Source: Mycolicibacterium senegalense (lineage in GTDB: Bacteria > Actinomycetota > Actinomycetes > Mycobacteriales > Mycobacteriaceae). From it: a DNA stretch of 64,000 bases. Made by a program: the position numbers and the translations under genes. Positions 36,720 through 46,085 of the stretch are shown here, in pieces. The notes beneath the pieces were generated by a model. It worked only from the letters and a program-made list of their open reading frames with translations. It did not search any database and was not told the origin of the DNA. The stretch's first letter is position 1. Each line of letters begins with the position of its first letter. The stretch covers positions 3,596,001 through 3,660,000 of the forward strand of contig NZ_CP081000.1 in the NCBI RefSeq assembly GCF_019645875.1. The letters are read 5' to 3'.

Positions 36720-38305
36720 CCTCCTGATGACGCCTGGATCTCCGGCGCGCCGATCCGCGGCAACCCCAGGCCGACACCGGTACGGGGACGCTGCCCGGCC
36801 TCATGGGCATCGCCGGCGCGGGTGCGCCGGTGCGTGGCCAACGGGGCGTCAGCGATCAGATGGTGCGGCGCGGCGCCGGTCACCGTGGTGGTCACGATGT
36901 CGCCGGGCCGAATCCGCTCTACGTCGGAGCCCGGGCTGAAGTGCACGAGCCTGCCGTCGCGGGCGCGACCCGACATGCGAGCGGTGGCGGCGTCCTTGCG
37001 CCCCTCGCCGGTCGCGACCAGCAGTTCGACAGTCCGCCCGATCTGAGCCCGGTTCTCCTGCAGCGAGATCCGCTCCTGCAGTTCGATCAGCCGCTGATAG
37101 CGTTCGGTGACAACCGCTTTCGGCAACTGGTCGGGCATGTCGGCAGCCGGGGTGCCGGGCCGGATCGAGTACTGGAAGGTGAACGCGCTCGCGAATCGAG
37201 ACTGTTCGACCACGTCGAGGGTGGCCTGGAAATCTTGCTCGGTCTCACCCGGGAAACCGACGATGAGGTCGGTGGTGATCGCGGCGTCCGGGATCGCGGC
37301 GCGCACCTTGTCGATGATGCCCAGGTAGCGGTCAGCCCGGTAGGAGCGCCGCATCGCCTTGAGGATGCGGTCCGAACCGGACTGCAGCGGCATGTGCAGC
37401 GTCGGGCACACGTTGGGGGTCTGAGCCATCGCCTCGATCACGTCGTCGGTGAACTCGGCCGGGTGCGGAGAGGTGAACCGCACCCGCTCCAGCCCGTCGA
37501 TGTCGCCACAGGCGCGGAGCAGTTTTGCGAACGCGCTGCGGTCGCGCGGCATGTCTGGGTCCCAATGCGCCGGATCCTCGCGCAAGCGCTCGTCCGAGAA
37601 CGACACGCCGTAGGCGTTGACGTTCTGACCCAGCAGCGTGACCTCGAGCACGCCCTGCGCGGCCAGGGTCTGCACCTCGGCCAGGATGTCGCCGGGACGC
37701 CGGTCCACCTCTTTGCCGCGCAGCGAGGGCACGATGCAGAACGTGCAGGTGTTGTTGCAGCCCACCGAGATCGACACCCAGGCCGCGTAGGCGGATTCGC
37801 GCGTCGCGGGCAGCGTGGACGGAAACTCCTGTAGGGCCTCGACGATCTCGACCTGAGCGGTGCGGTTGTGCCGCGCCCGTTCCAGCAACACGGGAAGCGA
37901 CCCGATGTTGTGGGTACCGAACACCACATCGACCCACGGAGCGCGCCGCAACACCGACTCGCGGTCCTTCTGCGCCAGGCATCCGCCGACGGCGATCTGC
38001 ATGTTCGGATCGGCCTGTTTGCGCGGAGCCAGGTGGCTGAGGTTGCCGTACAGCTTGTTGTCGGCGTTCTCGCGCACCGCGCAGGTGTTGAACACCACGA
38101 TGTCGGCGTCGGAGCCGTCCTCGGCCCGCCGGTATCCGGCGTCCTCCAGCAGGCCCGACAGCCGCTCGGAGTCATGCACGTTCATCTGACAGCCATACGT
38201 GCGTACCTGATAGGTGCGTACGGCACGCTCGTCGGCCGGGTTGTGCGCGGTTGGCTCCTCGCGCGAGCGCTCGGCGGCCGCGTCCCGGTTCACCATCGTC
38301 GTCAC
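36707..38305 (-). CDS. miaB: tRNA methylthiotransferase MiaB
   Basis: A radical-SAM enzyme that adds 2-methylthio to i6A37 in tRNA. The N-terminal UPF0004 domain carries [14 protein letters not shown] and VGGCLAQ (three Cys for one [4Fe-4S]), the radical-SAM cluster is in CNNTCTFC, and a TRAM domain follows. At 532 residues it has an actinobacterial-length tail beyond the TRAM domain, ending in GGCGC. It works on the MiaA product. It corresponds to Rv2733c. Confidence 0.94.
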   Translation of the reverse strand: MTTMVNRDAAAERSREEPTAHNPADERAVRTYQVRTYGCQMNVHDSERLSGLLEDAGYRRAEDGSDADIVVFNTCAVRENADNKLYGNLSHLAPRKQADPNMQIAVGGCLAQKDRESVLRRAPWVDVVFGTHNIGSLPVLLERARHNRTAQVEIVEALQEFPSTLPATRESAYAAWVSISVGCNNTCTFCIVPSLRGKEVDRRPGDILAEVQTLAAQGVLEVTLLGQNVNAYGVSFSDERLREDPAHWDPDMPRDRSAFAKLLRACGDIDGLERVRFTSPHPAEFTDDVIEAMAQTPNVCPTLHMPLQSGSDRILKAMRRSYRADRYLGIIDKVRAAIPDAAITTDLIVGFPGETEQDFQATLDVVEQSRFASAFTFQYSIRPGTPAADMPDQLPKAVVTERYQRLIELQERISLQENRAQIGRTVELLVATGEGRKDAATARMSGRARDGRLVHFSPGSDVERIRPGDIVTTTVTGAAPHHLIADAPLATHRRTRAGDAHEAGQRPRTGVGLGLPRIGAPEIQASSGGCGC

Positions 38306-38397
38306 GGCCTCAATGGTACGGAGCCACCCGAAACGTTAACGCGGCGGATTCACGAGATCCGGGCAGGCTGGACATTCCCTGGGTAAGGTCACCTGCC

Positions 38398-39183
38398 ATG
38401 GGAAGCCCCGGCGAGCAGCCGCAGGTCGATGATGCAGCGCAACCGGATGTGCCGATGATCTCATTGTCGGGGGTCAACAAACACTTCGGACCGCTGCACG
38501 TTCTGAACGACATCAACCTCGACGTGGGCCGTGGCCAGGTGGTCGTGGTGCTCGGCCCGTCGGGTTCGGGCAAGTCCACCCTGTGCCGCACGATCAATCG
38601 GCTGGAGACCATCGACTCCGGCAGCATTGCGATCGACGGCCAGGCCCTGCCCGCCGAGGGACGCAAGCTGGCCCAGCTGCGCTCGGATGTGGGCATGGTG
38701 TTCCAGTCCTTCAACCTGTTCGCGCACAAGACGATCCTGGAGAACGTCACGCTCGCCCCGGTGAAGGTGCGCCGGAAGTCCAAGGCCGAAGCGCGCGAGA
38801 AGGCGATGGCCCTGCTGGATCGCGTGGGGGTGGCCAATCAGGCCGACAAGTACCCGGCCCAGTTGTCCGGCGGCCAGCAACAGCGCGTCGCCATCGCCCG
38901 GTCGTTGGCCATGGACCCGAAGGTGATGCTGTTCGACGAGCCCACCAGCGCCCTGGACCCCGAAATGATCAACGAGGTGCTGGCGGTGATGACCTCATTG
39001 GCTTCAGAGGGCATGACGATGGTGGTGATCACCCACGAGATGGGGTTTGCCCGCCGGGCATCCGACCGGGTGGTGTTCATGGCCGACGGCGCCATCGTCG
39101 AAGACGCGCCACCGGCCGAGTTCTTCGACAATCCGAAATCGGAACGGGCCAAAGATTTTCTCGGCAAGATCCTCCACCACTGA
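38398..39183 (+). CDS. gluA: Glutamate-type ABC transporter ATPase GluA
   Basis: The ATPase of a polar amino-acid ABC importer, 261 residues. It has Walker [10 protein letters not shown], the Q-loop FQSFNLF, the signature LSGGQQQR, Walker [13 protein letters not shown] and the H-loop ITHEMGFA. It heads a four-gene operon of the gluABCD type known from Corynebacterium. This operon is not found between miaB and recX in M. tuberculosis. The start at 38398 or MISLSG at 38455 is possible. Confidence 0.9.
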   Translation: MGSPGEQPQVDDAAQPDVPMISLSGVNKHFGPLHVLNDINLDVGRGQVVVVLGPSGSGKSTLCRTINRLETIDSGSIAIDGQALPAEGRKLAQLRSDVGMVFQSFNLFAHKTILENVTLAPVKVRRKSKAEAREKAMALLDRVGVANQADKYPAQLSGGQQQRVAIARSLAMDPKVMLFDEPTSALDPEMINEVLAVMTSLASEGMTMVVITHEMGFARRASDRVVFMADGAIVEDAPPAEFFDNPKSERAKDFLGKILHH

Positions 39184-39220
39184 CCTCCGTACTACCGCTG
39201 CACCCGAAAGGAACCCGAAC

Positions 39221-40033
39221 ATGCCATCAGTGCCGTTCAAGTTGGTCGGTACCCTCGCGCTCGCGATCGCCCTCCCCTTCGCCGCGACCGCCTGTGGCGG
39301 CGGCGAGGACTCCGGCAAGATCGTCATCGGTACCAAGTACGACCAGCCCGGGCTCGGCCTGAAGAAGCCCGACGGCACCATGTCCGGGTTCGATGTCGAC
39401 GTGGCCAAGTACGTGGCCAACGAGCTCGGCTACCCCGAGGACAAGATCGAGTGGAAGGAAGCGCCGTCGCCGCAGCGCGAGACGCTCATCCAGAACGGTC
39501 AGGTCGAATACATCGTCGGGACCTACTCCATCACCGATGCACGCAAGGAGAAGGTCGACTTCGCCGGACCGTACCTGCTCACCGGACAGAGCCTGCTGGT
39601 GCGCGCCGACAACACCGACATCACCGGGGCGGCCTCACTGGAGAACAACAAGAAACTGTGCTCGGTGTCGGGCTCCACCCCGGCGCAGCGGATCAAGGAC
39701 GAGTACCCGAAGGTTCAGCTGCAGCAGTACGACACCTACACGCTGTGCCTGGATGCCCTCAAGAGCGGCGCCGTGGACGCGTTGACCACCGACGAGGTGA
39801 TTCTGGCCGGCTACGCCGCGCAGAGCCCGGGCACGTTCAAGATCGCCGGTGAGCCTTTCTCCGAGGAGCGCTACGGCATCGGCCTGAAGAAGGGCGACAC
39901 CGAGTTGCGCAACAAGATCAACGACGCGCTGGAGAAGATGGAATCCAGCGGAGCCTGGAAAGAGGCTTTCGAGCGCAACCTCGGGCCGGCGGGTATCACC
40001 ACCCCGACACCGCCCGCCGTCGACCGCAACTGA
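39221..40033 (+). CDS. gluB: Glutamate-binding lipoprotein GluB
   Basis: The substrate-binding protein of the importer, 270 residues. A lipoprotein signal ends at ATAC (lipidated Cys25), then comes the periplasmic-binding fold of the polar amino-acid family (PDGTMSGFDVDVAKYVANELGY, SITDARKEKVDFAGPYL). GAAAGGAAC precedes the ATG. Its place between gluA and gluC and the overall sequence favour glutamate, but other acidic or polar amino acids are possible. Confidence 0.9.
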   Translation: MPSVPFKLVGTLALAIALPFAATACGGGEDSGKIVIGTKYDQPGLGLKKPDGTMSGFDVDVAKYVANELGYPEDKIEWKEAPSPQRETLIQNGQVEYIVGTYSITDARKEKVDFAGPYLLTGQSLLVRADNTDITGAASLENNKKLCSVSGSTPAQRIKDEYPKVQLQQYDTYTLCLDALKSGAVDALTTDEVILAGYAAQSPGTFKIAGEPFSEERYGIGLKKGDTELRNKINDALEKMESSGAWKEAFERNLGPAGITTPTPPAVDRN

Positions 40034-40053
40034 TCCGGAGCAGCGCACCGACC

Positions 40054-40734
40054 GTGGAGATATTCGACGCATACCGCGACCAGATATTCGCGGCGTTCTG
40101 GACCACGATCCAGCTGACGGTGTACTCCGCGATCGGTGCGCTGATCCTGGGCACGGTGCTGGCCGCCATGCGGCTGGCTCCGGTGCCGGTGCTCAACTGG
40201 CTCGGCGCCGCATACGTGAACATCATCCGCAACACTCCCCTGACCCTGATCATCGTGTTCTGCGCACTCGGGGTCGGGCAGACACTGCGGATCACCCTGG
40301 TCGACCCGCACTCGCCGACATCCATCGCCGACAGCAACTTTCGCTTGGCCGTACTCGGGTTGACGGTCTACACCGCGTCTTTCGTCTGCGAGACGGTGCG
40401 ATCCGGGGTCAACACGGTCCCGATGGGGCAGGCCGAGGCGGCTCGGTCGCTGGGCCTGACGTTTGGACAGAACCTGCGACTGATCCTGCTGCCGCAGGCG
40501 TTTCGCGCGGTGATCATCCCGCTCGGATCGGTGTTGATCGCGTTGACGAAGAACACCACGATCGCCTCGGCGATCGGTGTCGCCGAAGCCGCCCTGCTGA
40601 TGAAGGAGATGATCGAGTCGACCGCCGCGGTCCTCACGGTCGGTGCGATCATGGCCGCCGGATTCATCCTGCTGACGCTGCCACTCGGGCTGTTGTTCGG
40701 CTGGTTGGGTAAGCGACTGGCGGTGGCACGGTGA
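40054..40734 (+). CDS. gluC: Glutamate ABC transporter permease GluC
   Basis: An inner-membrane permease of 226 residues of the HisM/GlnP type, with about five transmembrane helices. The coupling segment contacting the ATPase is GQAEAARSLGLTFGQNLRLILLPQAFR. It starts with GTG at 40054, 20 bases after gluB. It pairs with GluD to form the channel. Confidence 0.9.
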   Translation: MEIFDAYRDQIFAAFWTTIQLTVYSAIGALILGTVLAAMRLAPVPVLNWLGAAYVNIIRNTPLTLIIVFCALGVGQTLRITLVDPHSPTSIADSNFRLAVLGLTVYTASFVCETVRSGVNTVPMGQAEAARSLGLTFGQNLRLILLPQAFRAVIIPLGSVLIALTKNTTIASAIGVAEAALLMKEMIESTAAVLTVGAIMAAGFILLTLPLGLLFGWLGKRLAVAR

Positions 40735-40765
40735 TGAGCGCTTGCGCGAAGAACGGACAGCCACG

Positions 40766-41662
40766 ATGAGCAGCGCATCCGTCCTGTTCGACGCCCCAGG
40801 TCCACGGGCGCGCGTCCGCAACAACGTCCTGACGGTCCTGGCCGCGTTCGCAGCCCTGGCGCTGATCGCCTTCGTGCTCTTGCGGTTGTGGGAGAAGGAT
40901 CAGCTGCAGCCCGAGAAGTGGAAACCGTTCCTCACCTCGGATCTCTGGGTCACCTACGTCCTTCCCGGTGTGCAGGGCACGCTGACGGCGGCCGCGGTGT
41001 CGATCGTTCTCGCCCTGATGTTGGGTCTGGTGCTCGGCGTCGGCCGGCTGTCGCCCATTGCCCCGATCCGCTGGATCAGCGCGGTCATCGTGGAGTTCTT
41101 CCGCGCGGTGCCGGTGCTGATCATGATGCTGTTCGCGTTCTTTCTCTACGGCATGTACGACGTGTTCGAGTCCAAGTACATCGCGCTGGCCGGCGTGGTC
41201 ACCGGGCTGACGCTCTACAACGGGGCGGTGATCGCCGAAATCGTGCGAGCCGGCGTCCATTCCCTGCCTCGTGGCCAGCAGGAGGCCGCCTGGTCGCTGG
41301 GAATGACGTGGACGCAGACCATGCGACTGATCCTGTTGCCGCAGGCGATCACCGCGATGCTGCCGGTGCTGGTGTCGCAACTGGTCGTGGTGCTCAAGGA
41401 CACCGCGATCGGCTACCAGATCACGTTCGTGGAGATGGTTCGTCAGGGCACCAACATCGGGTCGTCCTACGCCAACATCCTGCCCGCCCTGATCGTCATC
41501 GCGATCTTGATGATCAGCGTCAACATGGCCCTGTCGTCGTTGGCCACCAGACTCGAACGGCGCTTGCGTCGTTCCAGCCGTGGACCCGCGCCGCTGGAGC
41601 CCGAGGCTGTCGAGCAGGAAGGCGCCCCGGGCGCGCAAGTCTTGCACACGCAGCGAGACTGA
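40766..41662 (+). CDS. gluD: Glutamate ABC transporter permease GluD
   Basis: The second permease, 298 residues, with the EAA-loop equivalent GQQEAAWSLGMTWTQTMRLILLPQAIT and the helices around it. An N-terminal extension with an extra helix (NNVLTVLAAFAALALIAFVLL) and a charged C-terminal tail are typical of GluD. The ATG at 40766 is preferred over an upstream TTG at 40742. It follows gluC by 31 bases. Confidence 0.9.
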   Translation: MSSASVLFDAPGPRARVRNNVLTVLAAFAALALIAFVLLRLWEKDQLQPEKWKPFLTSDLWVTYVLPGVQGTLTAAAVSIVLALMLGLVLGVGRLSPIAPIRWISAVIVEFFRAVPVLIMMLFAFFLYGMYDVFESKYIALAGVVTGLTLYNGAVIAEIVRAGVHSLPRGQQEAAWSLGMTWTQTMRLILLPQAITAMLPVLVSQLVVVLKDTAIGYQITFVEMVRQGTNIGSSYANILPALIVIAILMISVNMALSSLATRLERRLRRSSRGPAPLEPEAVEQEGAPGAQVLHTQRD

Positions 41663-41668
41663 GCGGGC

Positions 41669-42208
41669 TCAAACCAGCCGGTATGCGCCCGACGCGATCG
41701 CCTGCCGGACCTGATCTGCGGTGCCCGCGGCATCGAGAACCGTGTTGTCGATGACGTGAGCCTCCAAATCGCCGAGTTGATTGAACGAGTCGTGCAAGCC
41801 GGTGATCGCCGTGGCGTCTTTGAGGTCATCTCCACTGCGGGTTCGTGCGCGCTGCAATGACGTGTCGAGCGCGGGCCGAAGCACGATGTAGGACAACGCG
41901 AATCCGGCCCCGATGGCCATTTCCCGGAACGGTGACAAAAACCAGGGCCCGACGATTCCGTCGACGACCACATCGAAACCACCGCGGGCATAGACCGTCA
42001 CCGCCGCCACGATCGCGTCGATGACCACTTCGTTCTGACGTTGTGCCTCAGGAAGATACGGCGCGATGTAGCCGACCCGAATGGCGCGGTAGAACTGGTC
42101 GGTCGTCATGTGCACCGTCGGCTTGACTGCCGTGCTCGCGATGATCTCGGCCACTGTCGTCTTACCCGAAGCCGGCGGTCCGGACAGGATGACCACATCT
42201 GCGGGCAT
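41669..42208 (-). CDS. P-loop kinase/ATPase of unknown substrate
   Basis: 179 residues with Walker A GPPASGKTT near residue 10. The rest resembles small P-loop kinases such as the chloramphenicol-phosphotransferase/AAA_33 group: VHMTTDQFYRAI, DVVVDGIVGPWFL and a LID-like Arg region (LQRARTRSGDD). It sits just downstream of recX on the same strand (3-base gap), so it may share the recA-recX transcript. The substrate is not predictable. Confidence 0.75.
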   Translation of the reverse strand: MPADVVILSGPPASGKTTVAEIIASTAVKPTVHMTTDQFYRAIRVGYIAPYLPEAQRQNEVVIDAIVAAVTVYARGGFDVVVDGIVGPWFLSPFREMAIGAGFALSYIVLRPALDTSLQRARTRSGDDLKDATAITGLHDSFNQLGDLEAHVIDNTVLDAAGTADQVRQAIASGAYRLV

Positions 42209-42211
42209 TGC

Positions 42212-42775
42212 TCAGACCCGGCGCCGTTCGCGTTCGCCGGCAAGCTCGACACTGACCACATCGAAAGCCATCGACTGGTTGTAGCCGCGACGGGCCAACA
42301 TGCCGACCAGCCGACGAGTCACCTTCACGTCGCCGTCATCGTCATCGAGCCGTTCCCGACGCAACTTGTCACGAACCAGCTGCTCGGCCCGGTGCCGCTC
42401 GGCCGCGGGATCCAAATCTGCCAGCGCGGCATCGATGACCTCCTTGTCGACGCCCTTCTTACGAAGTTCGACGGCCAAGGCGCGCTTGCCTTTTCCTGCG
42501 TTCGCGTGCCGGGATCGCACCCACTGCTCGGCGAAGTCCTCGTCATCGATCAGCCCGACCTCGGTGAGCCGGTCGAGCACCTTGGCACTGAGCTCTTCTT
42601 CGTAACCCCGCTTGGTGAGCTGTTCAGTCAGCTCGGCGCGGGTGCGGGCCCGCACGGTGAGCAGACGCAGGCAGACGTTCTTGGCCTGCTCCTCGCGTTT
42701 GCGAGGATCCTGCGCCTGCTCCCCCTCGGGCGTACCCGACGGCTCAGAAGTCAACCGGGGCGGGGAGGACGTCAT
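42212..42775 (-). CDS. recX: Recombination regulator RecX
   Basis: 187 residues with three tandem three-helix RecX repeats ([57 protein letters not shown]). It binds RecA filaments and restrains recombination. It overlaps the 3' end of recA by 32 bases, the coupled arrangement known in mycobacteria. It is induced together with recA. Confidence 0.93.
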   Translation of the reverse strand: MTSSPPRLTSEPSGTPEGEQAQDPRKREEQAKNVCLRLLTVRARTRAELTEQLTKRGYEEELSAKVLDRLTEVGLIDDEDFAEQWVRSRHANAGKGKRALAVELRKKGVDKEVIDAALADLDPAAERHRAEQLVRDKLRRERLDDDDGDVKVTRRLVGMLARRGYNQSMAFDVVSVELAGERERRRV

Positions 42776-43799
42776 CAGCCTTGGCCTCGGCCGTCACGAC
42801 AGCGCCGATACCGAGCTTTTCCTTGATCTTTTTCTCGATCTCGTTGGCGACGTCGACGTTTTCCAGCAGGAACTTGCGGGCGTTCTCCTTGCCCTGGCCC
42901 AGCTGCTCACCCTCGTAGGTGAACCAGGACCCGGACTTGCGGATGAACCCATGCTCGACACCCATGTCGATGAGCGAACCTTCACGGCTGATGCCCTGGC
43001 CGTACAGGATGTCGAACTCGGCCTGCTTGAACGGCGGCGAGACCTTGTTCTTGACGACCTTGACGCGGGTGCGGTTACCGACCGCGTCGGTGCCGTCCTT
43101 GAGTGTCTCGATGCGGCGCACGTCCAGCCGGACCGAGGCGTAGAACTTCAAAGCCTTACCGCCCGTGGTGGTTTCGGGCGAGCCGAACATCACGCCGATC
43201 TTCTCACGGAGCTGGTTGATGAAGATCGCGGTGGTGCCCGAGTTGTTCAGCGCACCGGTCATCTTGCGCAGCGCCTGGCTCATCAGACGGGCCTGCAGGC
43301 CGACGTGGCTGTCCCCCATCTCGCCCTCGATCTCGGCGCGGGGCACCAGGGCGGCCACCGAGTCGATCACCAGGATGTCCAGCGCGCCCGAGCGCACCAG
43401 CATGTCGGCGATCTCGAGTGCCTGCTCACCAGTGTCCGGCTGGCTCACCAGCAGCGAGTCGGTGTCCACCCCGAGCTTCTTGGCGTACTCGGGATCCAGG
43501 GCGTGCTCGGCGTCGATGAACGCCGCGATGCCGCCGGCAGCCTGGGCGTTGGCCACCGCGTGCAGCGCCACAGTGGTCTTACCCGAGGATTCCGGACCGT
43601 AGATCTCGACCACACGACCACGGGGCAGACCGCCGATGCCGAGAGCCACATCCAGAGAGATGGAACCGGTGGGGATCACCGAGATGGGCTGGCGCACCTC
43701 CTCGCCGAGGCGCATCACCGAGCCTTTACCGAAGTTCTTGTCGATCTGGGCCATCGCCAGTTCGAGCGCTTTTTCGCGATCAGGGGCCTGCTGCGCCAT
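42744..43799 (-). CDS. recA: Recombinase RecA (no intein)
   Basis: 351 residues. Walker [10 protein letters not shown], the LVIDSVAAL Walker B and the L2 loop [20 protein letters not shown] are all present. It is continuous and lacks the intein found in M. tuberculosis RecA. It drives homologous recombination and activates LexA self-cleavage. Two damage-responsive elements lie upstream. Confidence 0.97.
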   Translation of the reverse strand: MAQQAPDREKALELAMAQIDKNFGKGSVMRLGEEVRQPISVIPTGSISLDVALGIGGLPRGRVVEIYGPESSGKTTVALHAVANAQAAGGIAAFIDAEHALDPEYAKKLGVDTDSLLVSQPDTGEQALEIADMLVRSGALDILVIDSVAALVPRAEIEGEMGDSHVGLQARLMSQALRKMTGALNNSGTTAIFINQLREKIGVMFGSPETTTGGKALKFYASVRLDVRRIETLKDGTDAVGNRTRVKVVKNKVSPPFKQAEFDILYGQGISREGSLIDMGVEHGFIRKSGSWFTYEGEQLGQGKENARKFLLENVDVANEIEKKIKEKLGIGAVVTAEAKADDVLPAPVDF

Positions 43800-43853
43800 G
43801 ATGGTGCCTCTCCGAGTAGTCGTGTTGACCGGTGTTCCGATCGGTTGGCCGTG

Positions 43854-43876
43854 ACGTTAAAGCAGGCCACCGACAA
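43854..43876 (-). promoter_or_regulatory. RecA-NDp-type (PafBC-dependent) recA promoter
   Basis: On the minus strand TTGTCGGTG-N8-TAACGT matches the LexA-independent mycobacterial DNA-damage promoter motif (TTGTCRGTG-N8-TAnnnT). It lies about 55 bases upstream of the recA start. That PafBC recognises it is established knowledge of the motif; activity here is inferred. Confidence 0.72.
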
Positions 43877-43906
43877 GTCGGCTCAGTCGAACTGCACCCA
43901 GACTAG

Positions 43907-43922
43907 ACGAACACCTGTTCGA
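43907..43922 (-). promoter_or_regulatory. LexA SOS box upstream of recA
   Basis: On the minus strand TCGAACAGGTGTTCGT matches 11 of 12 bases of the mycobacterial SOS box. It is upstream of the RecA-NDp element, so recA has both LexA-controlled and LexA-independent induction, as reported for M. tuberculosis and M. smegmatis. Confidence 0.85.
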
Positions 43923-43951
43923 TTCAAGCGGACACGCCGGGGATGGTCCCG

Positions 43952-44155
43952 TCAGCGGCGCCAGTTGGGAAAGTTGTCGAGATCCCGCAGCGTCAGGACG
44001 AAGCCGAATGCGCCGACGGCAATCGCCAGGAAATAACCGACGGCGGCCTGCCAGCCACTGAGAATTGACGCGACCAGCCAGCACAGCAGTACCGCTGCGA
44101 TCACCAACAGGACACCGTAGAGCGGAGTCCGCATCGGATGGTCACCGAGACCCAT
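43952..44155 (-). CDS. Small two-helix membrane protein
   Basis: 67 residues: MRTPLYGVLLVIAAVLLCWLVASIL and WQAAVGYFLAIAVGAFGFVLTL are two transmembrane helices, ending in DLDNFPNWRR. A start at 44155 or seven codons later (44134) is possible. It lies between recA and the DUF3046 gene, all on the minus strand. No family is recognised. The real-gene call rests on the coherent hydropathy and its clean position. Confidence 0.55.
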   Translation of the reverse strand: MGLGDHPMRTPLYGVLLVIAAVLLCWLVASILSGWQAAVGYFLAIAVGAFGFVLTLRDLDNFPNWRR

Positions 44156-44225
44156 GACTCCGGTATACGCCGAAAATGTGCGCAGGGAAAGCCGCCGGCT
44201 TCACCGCGGAATCACCGCCGGACGC

Positions 44226-44420
44226 TCACCACTGGTCGCGGGGAACATCGAAATCCGCGCACAGTGCCCGCCACACATTGCGCGGCTCCTCCCCGTCTTC
44301 GATGGCCTGCGCCGCCGTGCGGCCGTCGAGAGCGGTGAGCACGTGGTCGACGAGCAGCGAACGGCCCCGCATCGAGCCGAACTGGCCTTCGACGAGCTCA
44401 TTGAATTCCGTCAACCGCAC
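44226..44420 (-). CDS. DUF3046-family protein (Rv2738c-like)
   Basis: 64 residues: MRLTEFNELVEGQFG, SLLVDHVLTALDGRTAAQAIEDGE, then VWRALCADFDVPRDQW. This matches the DUF3046 family, which sits next to recA in actinobacteria (Rv2738c). The role is unknown. Confidence 0.85.
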   Translation of the reverse strand: MRLTEFNELVEGQFGSMRGRSLLVDHVLTALDGRTAAQAIEDGEEPRNVWRALCADFDVPRDQW

Positions 44421-44429
44421 GGCCCCAAC

Positions 44430-45602
44430 CTACCCAGTGCCTGCGAACGCGTCATGGCACACCCGTACCGGATCTGCCACCTGGGCCGCCGAGGTTCCCG
44501 CGCGCCGGGCGGCCGCCCGGTATGACGGCGAGCCGAGCACGGCGCCGACAGCGACCGTCAGCGCCTCACCCGAAAGGGGGCGGACCAGCTGCCCACTACC
44601 TTGACGCACAACACGATTGGCGATCTCCCACTGGTCACCACCACCGGGCACCACGACCATCGGCACACCGGCCAGGAGCGCCTTGGACACCAGGCCGTGC
44701 CCACCGCCGCAGATGACCAGATCAGCGCGCGACAACAACTCGTCCTGCCGGCCCAGACCGACCGCCGCCCACGGCGGCACCTCGAGATCGGCACCGTCCA
44801 GCCGCGACACCACCACCCGAGCCCCGTCGGGCAGCGTGTCACCGGGGCGCAACGACTCCAGGACCAACTCGGCCATCCCCTGCGTGCCGGTGGTCGCCGT
44901 GGACGGTGCCACCATCACGACCGGCCCCGATCCCGGCGGCACGGTCAGCACCGCATCGGTCGGCTCGAAATGCAACGGGCCCACCACCACAGCCTCGGCC
45001 GGCCAATCCGGACGCGGCACTTCCAGGGCGGGCAGCGTGGCGATCAACCGGCGCAGCGGGCCGGGATCGACCGACGGAAGACCGATGGCGGCCCGAACGG
45101 CGGCTCGCTGGGCCAGACCGGCCCGGATCGACCTCGCGGTGAGGGCCCGCATGACGGTGTCACGCAAGCGTCCCTGCAGGCCGACACCGGGGGCCAGCCC
45201 GCTGCCGATCGGCGGTAACCCCTTCGACGGCAGGTACAGCGGATGCGGACTCAGCTCGACCCACGGCAATCCGAGTAGTTCGGCGGCCATCCCGCCACAG
45301 GCGGTGATGACGTCGGAGACCACGAGATCCGGTCGCAGCTCCCGCAACCCCGGAAGGTTGAGCTGTGCCATCCGCGCGGCACGCTGATGGATCTTGGCCC
45401 CCGCATCGGCATCGTCGTCGTCATCGGTGACATCGAGGCCGACCAGTTCGACCGCGTCGATACCGGCGGCGCGTGCGGTATCGAGCCACTCGACGCCGGT
45501 CAGCAGCGTCGGGGCATCCCCCGCAGCCAGGAACTTCAGGCACAACGCCAGGGCCGGGAAGGCATGCCCGGGATCCGGCCCGGCGACCACTGCTACGCGC
45601 AC
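44430..45602 (-). CDS. Glycosyltransferase family 1/MGT-type (Rv2739c-like)
   Basis: 390 residues with the two-Rossmann GT-B fold. It has VAVVAGPDPGHAFPAL at the N-terminus and a nucleotide-sugar binding C-terminal segment (ADLVICGGGHGLVSKALLAGVPMVVVPGGGDQWEIANRVV). It resembles UDP-glycosyltransferases of the macrolide type. Position and sequence match Rv2739c. The acceptor is unknown. It is divergent from ephG. Confidence 0.85.
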   Translation of the reverse strand: MRVAVVAGPDPGHAFPALALCLKFLAAGDAPTLLTGVEWLDTARAAGIDAVELVGLDVTDDDDDADAGAKIHQRAARMAQLNLPGLRELRPDLVVSDVITACGGMAAELLGLPWVELSPHPLYLPSKGLPPIGSGLAPGVGLQGRLRDTVMRALTARSIRAGLAQRAAVRAAIGLPSVDPGPLRRLIATLPALEVPRPDWPAEAVVVGPLHFEPTDAVLTVPPGSGPVVMVAPSTATTGTQGMAELVLESLRPGDTLPDGARVVVSRLDGADLEVPPWAAVGLGRQDELLSRADLVICGGGHGLVSKALLAGVPMVVVPGGGDQWEIANRVVRQGSGQLVRPLSGEALTVAVGAVLGSPSYRAAARRAGTSAAQVADPVRVCHDAFAGTG

Positions 45603-45643
45603 CGGGCTACCTTGCCACAGCCATCCCGCACTAGGCTGCGGGC

Positions 45644-46078
45644 ATGGCTGACCAATCCACCACCGCAGCTGCGTCCCAGACCGGCACGGTCGAGACGTTC
45701 CTCAACGCACTGCAGGAGCAGGATTTCGACACCGCCGAGAACGCGTTGGCGCAAAACCTCGTCTACCAGAACGTCGGCCTGCCGACCATCTACGGGCGTA
45801 ATCGCGCGATGAAGCTGTTTCGCTCCATGCAGGGCCGAACCGGTTTCGAGGTGAAGATCCACCGGATTGCCGCCGATGGTGCTGCCGTGCTGACCGAACG
45901 CACCGATGCACTGGTGTTCGGCCCGGTCCGCCTACAGTTCTGGGTATGCGGGGTGTTCGAGGTGCACGAAGGCCGAATCACCCTGTGGCGGGACTACTTC
46001 GACTTCCTCGACATGTTCAAGGCGACACTGCGCGGGCTGGCCGGCGTAGTCGTGCCGTCGCTTCGGCCCACGCTGTAG
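45644..46078 (+). CDS. ephG: Limonene-epoxide-hydrolase-type enzyme EphG
   Basis: 144 residues of the limonene-1,2-epoxide hydrolase/SnoaL-like fold (Rv2740). The catalytic Asp-Arg-Asp group appears as VLTERTDAL and the ITLWRDYFDFLDM segment. M. tuberculosis EphG hydrolyses bulky epoxides, including sterol-like ones. It starts at ATG 45644 after the divergent glycosyltransferase promoter. Confidence 0.85.
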   Translation: MADQSTTAAASQTGTVETFLNALQEQDFDTAENALAQNLVYQNVGLPTIYGRNRAMKLFRSMQGRTGFEVKIHRIAADGAAVLTERTDALVFGPVRLQFWVCGVFEVHEGRITLWRDYFDFLDMFKATLRGLAGVVVPSLRPTL

Positions 46079-46085
46079 CGCCCGG

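Noticed and set aside
42744..43799. Possible intein in recA, as in M. tuberculosis
   Set aside because: The RecA frame is continuous at normal length with no splicing-domain insertion.
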